Made by a program: the position numbers and the translations under genes
Notes under the pieces: model-generated
What the model saw: the letters and a program-made list of their open reading frames with translations, nothing else
The model's database searches: none
What the model was told of the DNA's origin: nothing
Part shown: in pieces, positions 1 through 8,267 of the stretch
Layout of the letters: each line of letters begins with the position of its first letter
Numbering within the stretch: position 1 is the stretch's first letter
NCBI GenBank assembly: GCA_014885115.2
Contig: WKLE02000615.1
Location: 30,011-41,533, forward strand
Direction of reading: 5' to 3'
DNA from: Asterionellopsis glacialis
Lineage: Eukaryota > Bacillariophyta > Plagiogrammaphyceae > Rhaphoneidales > Asterionellopsidaceae
DNA length: 11,523 bases

Positions 1-2
1 AA

Positions 3-1736
3 GCTTTTGAGGAGGATAATCCATGTTGGGGATCCTTGGAAAGGAATGATTTAGAATATTTGTTATCAATATTGCATAAAGAACAATCAATTCTATTTGA
101 GAACGAACAGTATATTGCATTTGACAAACCACCAGATTTACGTATGGATGGTGCGTTTCGTTCTACGGTTCATAAGTTGACAACATTCTGGTATCCGTCA
201 CCAAATCTTTTGGAACGGCTTTCCGACGAAAGCGAGAAGAATTATACTCAACAACCGAAACAGCAACGCCTTATCAAGGCTGTGGAACTATTACACAAAC
301 ATAATTATTTGATGGACAATGCCTTACGCCCTATTCACCAACTTGACTATGCTACTAGTGGGGTGCTTCTAATTGGTAGAACGAAAAAGGCAGCAGCTGT
401 AGCTAGTGATGCATTTGCAAAACGACAAGCAAAAAAGGTATATCTTGCGATTGTTCATGGCCATCTGAATATAAATGATACCCATAATGAATGGTCAATT
501 TTGGATGAATCGGCAGTGAAATGCATCATGGATTTAGAAGAACAATCGTATAAAAAATCAAAAGCACCCAAAACGCTGAGATTAGGTGGACATAATACTA
601 TGGTAGGGTTTTTACCTATCAATGCAGCCTATGTCAAATGGCAAAGTTTTATGAAAAAGAAGCAAAAGACGAAACTTGAACAGGTCGACAGGAAAAATAA
701 AGATGGTGGCGAAGCAAAACGTCCACGAAGAGAAGAGTCTTCTCGTCGTAAGCAGGGGAAAAGTGTCACTGTATTAGAACCTCATGAATTCGAAGAACTT
801 GTTGAAACATATGTTGCACAACAATTATCTGAAAAAGATCAAGAATTTTTATTGACAGCTAAATGGTCGCATGTACAATCGTCAGAAGAATGGAAAGCAA
901 TATTTGAAGCACTGGCAAATCAATACAATCTTAGATTGAAAGAAAAAAACCAGGACAGCAAAATTTCGTTGAACAATAATAACAAAGACGATATCGCACA
1001 AAACAATAGTACAGTCAATACCAACATTACACAGCTTCCACAATTCTTTCGAATCAAGCAAGAAGTAGAACGTTTTCAGCAAAATGACGAGGACCAGGAT
1101 GCATTTTATATCTTTGCAGCATGTGCGCAGGTAAAGGGTGAATTCCGTATGAGGATTCAGCAACCAGATAATTCGTGTGCTGCAAAAGAGGAAACTGCAT
1201 CTACTACCACTTCTGGTACTAACTTGGACTTTAAGCCCGCATTGACGCGATGTGTTGTTTTGAAACGAGGGTATCTTGATGGTCATCCTGTGACCAAAGT
1301 GCGATTAGAGCCTAGGACGGGACGTCGACATCAATTGCGTCTCCATATGGTTGTGGCTGGTCATCCTATTGTGGGAGATAAAACATACGAATTCAAAGAT
1401 CAAAACCCACTTAATATATCACCCCGAATGTGTTTACATGCGCATAGTCTAACACTGAAACTGCACAACCCAAAACATACAAACACAGATGGTAGTTTTG
1501 CTTCTTCTTCTTATCCCGGAGAAGCAAAGAATGACGGGAATCATCAGCAACGGCACAGCAATAAGACAAATACTACAATAGTGCATTCATTTGTAGCTCC
1601 AGACCCTTTTATAGAAGCAGAATGTGATGTTTCCAATGATAATAACTCACTCATAGGAAGTGACAAGGAAGGGAAGAAAATGCAGTTTGTCATCCCAATC
1701 CCTGGCAAAGCTACAGTGACTACAAAACTTTCATGA
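3..1736 (+). CDS. RluA/RPUSD-type RNA pseudouridine synthase, 5' partial
   Basis: This enzyme class converts uridine to pseudouridine in rRNA, tRNA or other RNA. The frame is open to the left edge, and the first Met-like codon inside it (base 36) is TTG, so the true start lies upstream. 577 residues are visible (codon at base 3 = residue 1). Motif I-like DKPPDLRMDG is at about 41-50. The catalytic motif HQLDYATSG has its aspartate at D115 (bases 345-347). VYLAIVHGHL follows at about 146. Motif III, RTGRRHQLRLH then GHPIVGDKTY, is at about 438-462, followed by the usual RMCLHAHSLTLKL block. Between roughly 155 and 415 a charged, low-complexity insertion contains a basic KRPRR cluster (239-243), possibly a nuclear signal. 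Family enzymes normally read HRLD; here Arg is Gln (Q113). The catalytic motif resembles RPUSD1 most, but the target RNA cannot be told. The stop is TGA, and gene 2197-4140 converges on it. Confidence 0.88.
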   Translation, partial: AFEEDNPCWGSLERNDLEYLLSILHKEQSILFENEQYIAFDKPPDLRMDGAFRSTVHKLTTFWYPSPNLLERLSDESEKNYTQQPKQQRLIKAVELLHKHNYLMDNALRPIHQLDYATSGVLLIGRTKKAAAVASDAFAKRQAKKVYLAIVHGHLNINDTHNEWSILDESAVKCIMDLEEQSYKKSKAPKTLRLGGHNTMVGFLPINAAYVKWQSFMKKKQKTKLEQVDRKNKDGGEAKRPRREESSRRKQGKSVTVLEPHEFEELVETYVAQQLSEKDQEFLLTAKWSHVQSSEEWKAIFEALANQYNLRLKEKNQDSKISLNNNNKDDIAQNNSTVNTNITQLPQFFRIKQEVERFQQNDEDQDAFYIFAACAQVKGEFRMRIQQPDNSCAAKEETASTTTSGTNLDFKPALTRCVVLKRGYLDGHPVTKVRLEPRTGRRHQLRLHMVVAGHPIVGDKTYEFKDQNPLNISPRMCLHAHSLTLKLHNPKHTNTDGSFASSSYPGEAKNDGNHQQRHSNKTNTTIVHSFVAPDPFIEAECDVSNDNNSLIGSDKEGKKMQFVIPIPGKATVTTKLS

Positions 1737-2196
1737 CTGGAACAGTAATCCCTTCTAATGATTTTTTTTGCAATTCCTTTAAGGATTATGACGAGGGATG
1801 ATTGCCCGGAATTTACTGCACTGCAAAAAATATTGCTTAGTAAGCTCTTGTTGATGTGCACTAAAGCTTGATGCAGTTTGCTGCAGCTAGAGATCGTCCA
1901 ACCCATCTTACGAGATGGTCCTCTTCAATCAAACCACGATGCGAAATATCTACATTCTTGTAAGTTGTAATACTCTTTGATTCACATGGTGAGATATGTC
2001 TATTTCTAGTAGATTGAAGTAAATTTCAATAAAGTAAGGAAATAATTAAGCAAGCTATATAATAATGTATAAAAATGTATCAGTACTTCTCTGTACCCCG
2101 GTCTAGATAATTTCCTATTTCTAGCTTTTCGGCACATTTAATTTCGTAGGAGAAGACAATTATGATGCTGTCGTTTCTCCTGCATCAGATATCCCA
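1737..2196. other. Convergent intergenic spacer
   Basis: This AT-rich spacer of 460 bases lies between the stop codons of two convergent genes, so it should hold both 3' UTRs and poly(A) sites. It contains T runs just after 1760 and AT-rich stretches around 2030-2075. The only clear structure is a 16-base perfect hairpin at 1903-1918. Short open frames here look like chance. No RNA gene is recognised. Confidence 0.6.
1903..1918. repeat. 6-bp stem, 4-nt loop inverted repeat
   Basis: CCATCT, loop TACG, AGATGG: a perfect palindromic hairpin in the spacer between two convergent genes. It would fall in a 3' UTR of one or both transcripts. It has the size of a histone mRNA stem-loop but not its sequence. 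No function is established. Confidence 0.5.
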
Positions 2197-4140
2197 TCAG
2201 GGTAAGCTTCTGTGCTTTTTCACCTTCCAAAAGCTATTTTTCATCTTTTTATTTGTTGACAGTTTTTCGTCATCCCCCGTATTTTTGTCAAAACTGTCGA
2301 CAATTGGAAGGAAAGGAACTACTTCAATGTTTGTAACGGCAGAAGCATTTCTACAAACGCGATCACTAGACGTAAGTGCAATCATTTCACTGCCTTCCTC
2401 AAAGTCCTTACCAAAGGTACGGGTTGTTGGGAGAGGAGAAGAAGGGACACAGACCTGTTCATCTACATCTGTCTGTTGAAGAAGAGGAATTACGTCCCTA
2501 CTGTCAACTTCACGTCCGACTGTGTCCAAAAAGGTATAAGGGGTTGGACGGAAACTAGATACAGTTGCAGTGAGATTTTTTTTAATGCTTTTTTGTTTTT
2601 TCGGCGAACACTTCTTGGCTCTGACCTCACCCTTTGTTTCGTCATAACTAGCATCATCATTCAAAATCATTTCAACAACATCAGCACGAGGCTGAGGAGG
2701 GGGGAGATATCCTTTGTTTGCGTTATCTTCATTTGGAGATCGTGGAGAATAATCCCCATCAAATTCCATTAAGCCTTCCGACATGGCAACAACAAGCTCT
2801 GGAATCCCTTCGCAACCATCTGATAAAATTTGATATTGACTTTCGCCAACACGCCCCCTAATGCTATTGTTGATAGTTTCGATCCACCCCCCACAATTCG
2901 ATTTGTCCACGGCCCTAAAACTGTTCCTAATATCACTCCCAGAATTAGTATTCGAAAGATCTTGCTGTTGTTGATACTGATGCTGACGTTGCTTGTTAAA
3001 GCAACTATGATTTCGGGTGATAAAAAATCGTTTCTTATTCTTCTTTTTCGAAGCAGAAGAAGATCTTGTCACTTCATGGCTTATGCGAATTTGAATTCGA
3101 GATTGCTCCTGCTGCTGCGACAATAACTGTTGCTGGCGTAGATGCCGTTGTTTCCTTCTTTGTTGAAAGTTTAACTTATGACGGTCAAACCAAGATGTCA
3201 CACAATGCGCTTCTTCTTCATGTTCTATAAGATTTTGTATCCCCTCACCTTCTTTCTGCGAAGTATCATCTGGGTTAATAGATTTGATAATGTTTGGAGT
3301 GCGCCCATTATCATCCAAAGAATTATTCGTTTTCCCTGACGAGTACTGGATTTCTTCTGGAGGAGAAATCACCAGGATATCATCTGTAGAACCATCAAAG
3401 TTTAGTGTAATAGTGTCATCAAAACTAAATTGCAGTGTTGGAGATGTACTATCATCCCCATCAATAGTACATGTGCCTTTTGCGGCATTAGCAGTGACAA
3501 GTGTAGATATCGAAGAGGATGATCTTTCAGCAGCAAAAGCAGCGGGTTGGAGTTGGAGACATACAAGCTTGTTATTGCTTTCACCAGTGTTGTCGTTTGC
3601 TTGGGGTGCAAAGAAATCATTACCATCACACGTCACGCAAGCGTCAGTATCATCCAACGCAACAAATGCATGAGCGAACGATTCGATGAAATCTGGAATT
3701 TCGGCACATCCATTCACCATCACATCCTCTACGGCAGTTTCGCATTCCATATAAAAATCGTCTGCTAGATTCAAAAAATCATCATCATCATCATCATCAA
3801 GCAAGTTGTGCATCTTTTGGTTTTTCCATCTTGCCTTATTTGTCTTCTTGATGAATTTCTTCATCTTTGCAGAATTTGGTTCCGTATGAAATTGAACTTT
3901 TAGATTTTTCAATTGATTCCTTGATGACCCACGATTACTTTTCATCGCCGAACGACTGCGACTCGGAGAAATCTTTGGTACAATTAAAATTTTTGACTGC
4001 ACAGAGCAATCATAATCTTCGTCCTCTGGGTTTGCGTTATCCTTGGTCGTATAGCTTTCGTTGTTCTTCTTTTGTGGATGAAGATCAGTATTTGTTTCGG
4101 TAGAAGATTCCCGTCGGAGAAACGACGCAAATCGTACCAT
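2197..4140 (-). CDS. Low-complexity protein with duplicated GCxxIP module, unknown function
   Basis: 647 residues in a single exon. I use the ATG at 4138-4140 (MVRFASFLRR); a further-upstream in-frame codon at 4153-4155 is TTG, which is unlikely as a eukaryotic start. No catalytic domain is recognised. From the N terminus: a Ser/Arg-rich and Lys-rich basic stretch (about 55-112), seven Asp (115-121), an acidic segment, then module 1 (GCAEIPDFIESFAHAFVALDD, 144-164). A Ser/Thr/Asp-rich middle follows, then a Gln/Arg-rich probably helical stretch (about 316-348), KKKNKKR (365-371), and QYQQQQ (about 388). Module 2 (GCEGIPELVVAMSEGLMEFDG) is at 442-462, with a Pro-rich patch and a basic C-terminal end. 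There is no signal peptide and no membrane segment. The basic clusters suggest a nuclear or nucleic-acid-associated protein, which is inference. CpG content is normal and the frame is intact, so the gene is probably functional. It diverges from the gene at 5133. Confidence 0.75.
   Translation of the reverse strand: MVRFASFLRRESSTETNTDLHPQKKNNESYTTKDNANPEDEDYDCSVQSKILIVPKISPSRSRSAMKSNRGSSRNQLKNLKVQFHTEPNSAKMKKFIKKTNKARWKNQKMHNLLDDDDDDDFLNLADDFYMECETAVEDVMVNGCAEIPDFIESFAHAFVALDDTDACVTCDGNDFFAPQANDNTGESNNKLVCLQLQPAAFAAERSSSSISTLVTANAAKGTCTIDGDDSTSPTLQFSFDDTITLNFDGSTDDILVISPPEEIQYSSGKTNNSLDDNGRTPNIIKSINPDDTSQKEGEGIQNLIEHEEEAHCVTSWFDRHKLNFQQRRKQRHLRQQQLLSQQQEQSRIQIRISHEVTRSSSASKKKNKKRFFITRNHSCFNKQRQHQYQQQQDLSNTNSGSDIRNSFRAVDKSNCGGWIETINNSIRGRVGESQYQILSDGCEGIPELVVAMSEGLMEFDGDYSPRSPNEDNANKGYLPPPQPRADVVEMILNDDASYDETKGEVRAKKCSPKKQKSIKKNLTATVSSFRPTPYTFLDTVGREVDSRDVIPLLQQTDVDEQVCVPSSPLPTTRTFGKDFEEGSEMIALTSSDRVCRNASAVTNIEVVPFLPIVDSFDKNTGDDEKLSTNKKMKNSFWKVKKHRSLP
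3778..3798 (-). repeat. (ATC)7 microsatellite coding for seven Asp
   Basis: Seven uninterrupted ATC units on the plus strand read as GAT x7 on the coding strand, giving the Asp run 115-121 of the 647-residue protein. Perfect codon repetition suggests recent slippage, so length variation between alleles is likely. Confidence 0.9.
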
Positions 4141-5132
4141 GTTGAATCCCCTCAAGCTTTTCGCGCGTTTTCTTGTGTTTTTTAAACCTTGTGTTTAAAC
4201 AAGTGTGTGTTGGTGGACATAGTTACAAAATCTAATCTTGAGTGTGTCTGTTTGTGAGTTCTTTATCCCGGATCCCTCCTATGATAGACACGGATAAAAT
4301 AGATATATAATGAAACGAATCTATGGGTTCTATCAAAAAATAATATGACGCCATATATAAATATATCCCTATTTTTATGTGAAAAAGATGGACTTTGTGA
4401 CGATGCACTTTCTTTTCCGGATAGTTCTTATAGAAATTTGGAAATTTCCATCCGAACTAACGGGACTTACTTAGGTGAATATCCCTGGTTGAGACACGTC
4501 CAGCTTGTCTTGGCGCCATTTTAGGATGAGTTTCCCTCCAAAACATGCGCACATTCACGCATGATAACGGTTCTCCTCAAATCCGTTGAAAAGGAGTTAC
4601 ATTCGATTTTCAATGAAAATGCTTTTTTCTTTATTTTCAATATCATATTCATCAATGTTGAATATGAATAAATCTATTTTTCTAAACTCATTGGATTTCC
4701 AATTTTTCAAGGCGCCTGCCAATTTAAACAAGAAATCTTAGTATTTGATGAAAATAAATATAAAAATTATTTGGTATATAAATATATACAAAAACTTTGA
4801 TGTCATTACCAATGATCGCCAAAAAAAATTATGAATCAACGGCCCAAATGTGGTGCGGACTCGATATTACTAAACGGAGTTCGTAAGCGCGTTGACAACC
4901 GCAGAGGGATCATAAGCATTTATTCTTGGTTATTCTTGCAAAGGATCAATAACTAAACCGCAGCCATATATCCGTAACAACCGTGGTAATCTGGTCTTCA
5001 TTCTTGCATCCACCTCTCCTTTATTGCATCTCCTGTTTCATTGACGGATTACAATCAAAGACGACACCTCATTGGAGAAGAAAAGCACACTAATCTTCAC
5101 AACTCTACATTTGAAATCTACCGCAAAAAATC
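4141..5132. promoter_or_regulatory. Divergent intergenic region, likely bidirectional promoter
   Basis: This spacer of 992 bases separates the starts of two divergent genes and should carry both 5' UTRs and promoters. It is AT-rich with TATA-like stretches (about 4305-4312, 4354-4367, 4776-4790), but none can be assigned to a start site by eye. The stretch just before the 5133 start (about 5030-5132) is richer in A and C and unstructured, as expected of a 5' UTR. A 9-bp inverted repeat lies at 4643-4667. No protein or RNA gene is recognised. Confidence 0.5.
4643..4667. repeat. 9-bp inverted repeat, 7-nt loop
   Basis: TCATATTCA (4643-4651), loop TCAATGT, TGAATATGA (4659-4667) form a perfect inverted repeat inside the divergent promoter region. 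It could be a binding site for a dimeric regulator or a chance AT-rich palindrome. Confidence 0.45.
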
Positions 5133-5603
5133 ATGAGCTCGAAGCATCGTTTGACTCGTTCCTTCCGCACTCTCTCCGCGTTGGTGTATGTATTGGACAT
5201 CTGTTGTGCTATTGCATGGGCATGGACACCTCAATGGGGACCTGACCCAACATACCTTCATGTTTTGATTGGTTTAATTACGTCTATATTAAGTATGACA
5301 ATGCTCTTCGTAGCCGTGGAAGCTCCTGGTCCCATTATTCTTCGTATTGAACAATCCAAGGTTACCGAAGGACTCTTTACATTCCGCGGACGGTACATGG
5401 TTGACTTGTTGATTGCACTCTTTCTCTTTGCCATGGGACCATGGGGTATCTTGATGGGTGTTATCACACTTGCACTCATCTTTGGGATTCGTTTCATTGG
5501 AGTCAAACAACCAGAATCATTCAATGAAATCTTCCGTCAATCAGAAATTGAATCGACATCTGGCCCATCTTACAATTTGGATGAATCCTTTGGACAAGCT
5601 TAA
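5133..5603 (+). CDS. Small four-helix membrane protein (TVP15/COPI-associated-like?)
   Basis: 156 residues, ATG start preceded by an A-rich context, TAA stop. The hydropathy pattern shows four helices: about 14-31, 42-63, 88-104 and 105-123. The N terminus is short and basic (KHRLTRSFR). A 24-residue polar loop (about 64-87) links helices 2 and 3, and FRGRYMVDLL precedes helix 3. The last 33 residues are polar, Ser/Glu-rich and probably cytosolic. There is no cleavable signal peptide. Size, helix spacing and the RGR-before-helix-3 plus Gly-rich helix 4 arrangement recall small Golgi membrane proteins of the TVP15/COPI-associated type. This is a resemblance in layout, not a proven match. CpG-rich codon use (17 CpG in 471 bases) marks it as an ordinary nuclear gene. 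It converges with the RRP15 gene across about 1.2 kb. Confidence 0.85.
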   Translation: MSSKHRLTRSFRTLSALVYVLDICCAIAWAWTPQWGPDPTYLHVLIGLITSILSMTMLFVAVEAPGPIILRIEQSKVTEGLFTFRGRYMVDLLIALFLFAMGPWGILMGVITLALIFGIRFIGVKQPESFNEIFRQSEIESTSGPSYNLDESFGQA

Positions 5604-6302
5604 ATTTTAAAAAACCAAGTAAGCAAGCAACAACACTGCACAAATGCGAGGTGTCTTCTTGGATGGAATTTTTTTATTTTGTTTTCAAGCAAAATATGAA
5701 ACTATTGGAATGGATTGATTGATTGATTAATGTGGAGAGGATATGATGACTTCATACTGTTCTATATTACATGGCTTATTGTCTTTTTATATTAATACTA
5801 CGGGGATTGATTGGTATTTATCTGTTTCTAGTCTCGTTCGTGTTTCCTTTTTTTGTCGTGTGTAGTGTACTTCTCTCTAGAAGTATTGTGGCTATGTCTA
5901 TTATAAAATTAGAGATTGAAATGGAACCCGGGTTGTTTAACACCAAAACCTTTCTTCTAGTGTACAACTTCTCTACTAAAGTGCATTATGCGATTGTGGC
6001 ACCCTTCTGTGATCAATACTTTATTTAAATTGACGTTGGCATGTCATGATTTTTTCAAATTTGCCAAGGGCGTTCCACTTACAGATATCGCAGGACCTCA
6101 CAAGGTCTTCATTTTTTCTTTTTCTTTGCAATATTTCCATCTCGAGCCATTTGTAACTTTAATCTGTTAGTGTGGTCAGTTCCTTCCAAGACACAAATAA
6201 TGAGTGTTTGAAGGGGCGGGAGCCTTGATTTGAGGAGTACGAGTACACATATATATTAGCCTAGACATCTCTGAATTATGCGAACATGAAATACAAGAGA
6301 GT

Positions 6303-6318
6303 TCAGGTCCCTACCTGA
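6303..6318. repeat. 6-bp stem, 4-nt loop inverted repeat
   Basis: TCAGGT, loop CCCT, ACCTGA: a perfect hairpin whose outer flanks (GAGA at about 6297 and TCTC after 6321) can also pair. It lies in the convergent spacer and has the same stem and loop lengths as the hairpin at 1903-1918. Confidence 0.5.
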
Positions 6319-6402
6319 GTGTTCTCATCTAATGTGTGTGTTTGACTTGTGCTCCTTGGAATTATAATTCCGACAGGTACTGTAGTTGGCACTCTTCACT
6401 AA

Positions 6403-6456
6403 GATCAAAATAGTTCGTAACTTGGTATTGATCAAAAATTTTCGGAACTTGGTACA
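6403..6456. repeat. Imperfect 27-bp tandem duplication
   Basis: Unit 1 is 6403-6429 and unit 2 is 6430-6456. Both start GATCAAAA and share TTCG-x-AACTTGGTA; 21 of 27 positions are identical. The units are directly adjacent with no spacer, so this is a local duplication that has since diverged. Confidence 0.75.
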
Positions 6457-6785
6457 AGAAAATGTATCTTTTTTCAATATTTTCAAAAATTGAAAGTGTA
6501 CAAAGTAGAAGTAGATTTATTACAATGCAATCAATTAAAGTGTGGCATTCTCTAATAGCAAATGGCGATATGACTGTATCCCAAAAGAGTATTTTTATGC
6601 ATATTAAGATTAAAATTCTCCCATCATCCCTCTTCGTTGTGACAAAGTTTGGAGCGGAAACATCGTCCTCGACAACATATTTCATGATCAAAGTTCAATA
6701 ACTAATACTTCATAAAGTTTATTTTAATTGTTCTATAAGGGAGGAACATGCCATACTATATTGGTTTCAACTAAATGTATTTCTA

Positions 6786-7967
6786 CTAGTGAGCTGCTAC
6801 ACGCCGTTTCTTGGTAACAACTTCTGAAGTGCCACTAGTATTCGTGCCGTCCATCATACCATCATCATGTTCCTGTTCAGATTCTTCGTCGGATGATTCC
6901 TTATCCCAATCTTTTAGTTTTGAATCCATCATATAATTATCTTGAAGTGCATTCCATTTAGGTTTTTCGTTCGTAGATGAAGATGATGTTGCAGCCGAAC
7001 CTGGAGTAGTAGTATTGGAAGAAGCAGTATCTTTCCTCTTTGTAGTAGCATTATTGGTTGCAGATGTTTTCACCATGTCTAAAAATCCATGTTTGGTCAT
7101 GCGTTGTTGTTTTTCATGTTTGTCTTTTTGCTGTTGCGCTGTTACTGCTGGTGGTGCATCTGTTTTTTTCTGATGTTGTGTGATTGCATTAAATAATGCT
7201 ACAACACCTCTTGTTGCTACGCGTCGGTGCATACGTTCTTGATCCAATTCACGTGCTACAGAAGATGTGCCACCCTGTGAAGAATCTATCAAGGCAGATG
7301 ATGTTGTTGCTACTGATAAAGGGATGTGTAAAGCTGTCAAATTACGTTCACGATTCGCCTTGCGTTTTTGACGTTGCTCCTGCATTTGTTTCTTTTCTTC
7401 GCGTTGCATACGTTGAAGCGGAGTGATTGTTTTACTCAAGACGACCGATGATGAATTATTATCACTCCTTTTTTCTGGTGCAACTTGTTTTGATGATTTC
7501 GTATGACTTGCGGTTGTGGAAGCAGTACCGATACCTAAAATCCGTGCCATGGCATTTGCCATACCTGACGAAGCATGTTCTACTTCATCTTGTTCTTCCT
7601 TATCTTTTGTGTTTGACATATTAGCATATTCATCCACAGAAGAATCATCATCGTCGTCGTCGTCGTCTAAATCTGGTGCTGCATTTTTTCTTTTGTTTGT
7701 TTGAGAAGCTGTAGATTCTTCTTTCTTTTCTTTAGAGGATTTTTCATGGGAGACTTTATTTTGTGGAGATTTTTTCACTTCTTTCTTTTTGAATTCATCT
7801 TCATAATCCTCTTCATCATCACTTGATTCAATTTCATGCTTTACCTCTTCCTCTACATCATCATTACTATTATCTTCTTCCTCACTCGAACCTGCAAATC
7901 GATCTAAATCAACAACTTTTTCTTGTGTGAAAGCTTGTGGATTTTTCTTTTTACCTTTTCGTCCCAT
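6786..7967 (-). CDS. RRP15: RRP15-like ribosomal RNA processing protein
   Basis: 393 residues, ATG at 7965-7967 in an A-rich context, TAG stop. RRP15 is a nucleolar assembly factor of the pre-60S ribosome, needed for processing of the rRNA internal spacers. The conserved blocks of the Rrp15 family appear in order: GMANAMARILG (135-145; human GWADAMAKVL), a Lys/Arg/Gln-rich helix (about 184-209), ERMHRRVATRGVVALFNAI (244-262), HGFLDMVK (293-300), and WNALQDNYMM then KDWDKESSDE (338-361). The N terminus has a basic start (GRKGKKK) and long acidic tracts, including eight Asp at 101-108. The C terminus ends in a basic KKRR cluster, a likely nuclear signal. These low-complexity tracts make it longer than the human protein (about 280 residues). 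All diagnostic blocks are intact, so it should be functional. Confidence 0.93.
   Translation of the reverse strand: MGRKGKKKNPQAFTQEKVVDLDRFAGSSEEEDNSNDDVEEEVKHEIESSDDEEDYEDEFKKKEVKKSPQNKVSHEKSSKEKKEESTASQTNKRKNAAPDLDDDDDDDDSSVDEYANMSNTKDKEEQDEVEHASSGMANAMARILGIGTASTTASHTKSSKQVAPEKRSDNNSSSVVLSKTITPLQRMQREEKKQMQEQRQKRKANRERNLTALHIPLSVATTSSALIDSSQGGTSSVARELDQERMHRRVATRGVVALFNAITQHQKKTDAPPAVTAQQQKDKHEKQQRMTKHGFLDMVKTSATNNATTKRKDTASSNTTTPGSAATSSSSTNEKPKWNALQDNYMMDSKLKDWDKESSDEESEQEHDDGMMDGTNTSGTSEVVTKKRRVAAH
7644..7667 (-). repeat. (ATC)3(GTC)5 trinucleotide run coding for eight Asp
   Basis: Eight Asp codons (GAC x5 then GAT x3 on the coding strand) give residues 101-108 of the RRP15-like protein. 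The GTC part is a perfect five-unit microsatellite and probably varies in length. Confidence 0.85.
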
Positions 7968-8267
7968 TATTATTTTTGATTCGAGTTAATTATTTCTATG
8001 AAACGTATTGTAAAAAGGTCGAATGAACAGTCAATACTAAAAATAGAGAAATAATTGATATTGATTCTTAAGATTCAATGTACTTGCTAATGTCTATAAT
8101 GCACTTGCAAGGTGGGGATGCTGTATTCACGGTCACAAGAGAAGCCTCTTGATGTCGACTTGTTTTGTTCTTTGTTTTGTAATGTTTGTTTTTTCGTTCG
8201 AAAGAAGGACTGCGTTTGGGTAAAAAAGGAAAAAAATATGAGTGGACCCCCAAGCGGTCTGGCTGTC
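7968..8267. promoter_or_regulatory. Upstream region of RRP15
   Basis: 300 bases upstream of the RRP15 start, presumably with its 5' UTR and promoter. It is AT-rich directly next to the start (about 7968-8070), then mixed, with T-rich stretches at about 8160-8195. No sequence element can be assigned with confidence and no coding pattern is seen. Confidence 0.4.

Larger units (their letters stand above)
5604..6785. other. Long convergent intergenic spacer
   Basis: This spacer of 1,182 bases lies between two convergent stop codons, much longer than two 3' UTRs need. It contains a GATT tetranucleotide run (about 5713-5727), a 16-base hairpin (6303-6318), and a 27-bp imperfect tandem duplication (6403-6456). 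An inverted repeat TTTCAAT/ATTGAAA lies at 6472-6495. Open frames at 5771-6028 (+) and 6362-6701 (both strands) are T-rich and show no protein-like pattern. CpG occurs at a normal intergenic level (about 22 copies), unlike the block after 8400. No RNA gene is recognised. Confidence 0.55.

Noticed and set aside
36..38. TTG as start of the pseudouridine synthase
   Set aside because: Eukaryotic genes rarely start at TTG, and the same frame is open from base 3 to the edge, so the gene continues upstream.
11..47. GGAGG followed by ATG at 23-25, like a bacterial ribosome-binding site
   Set aside because: The ATG frame ends after eight codons (TGA 47-49), is out of frame with the pseudouridine synthase, and the window is eukaryotic.
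882..1286. Antisense open frame inside the pseudouridine synthase gene
   Set aside because: It is the reverse complement of a well-supported coding frame. Its Cys/Phe/Leu-rich translation is typical of a shadow frame.
1903..1918. Histone mRNA 3' stem-loop
   Set aside because: Stem and loop lengths match, but the sequence lacks the conserved GGC...GCC stem and U-rich loop, and no histone gene is near.
2553..2565. 13-base match (AACTAGATACAGT) to 8278-8290
   Set aside because: One copy is inside a coding gene, the match does not extend on either side, and a single 13-mer pair in 11.5 kb is within chance for AT-rich DNA.
4141..4155. Five-residue N-terminal extension of the 647-residue protein from TTG at 4155
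   Set aside because: The in-frame ATG at 4138-4140 is the normal eukaryotic choice.
5771..6028. 85-residue hydrophobic plus-strand open frame
   Set aside because: Its hydrophobicity follows from T-rich spacer sequence. No family pattern or clear translation context is seen, and it lies directly in the expected 3' flank of the 5133 gene.
6362..6701. Overlapping open frames on both strands in the convergent spacer
   Set aside because: Both strands are open because the sequence is AT-rich. The stretch includes the 27-bp tandem duplication and shows no protein-like motif.
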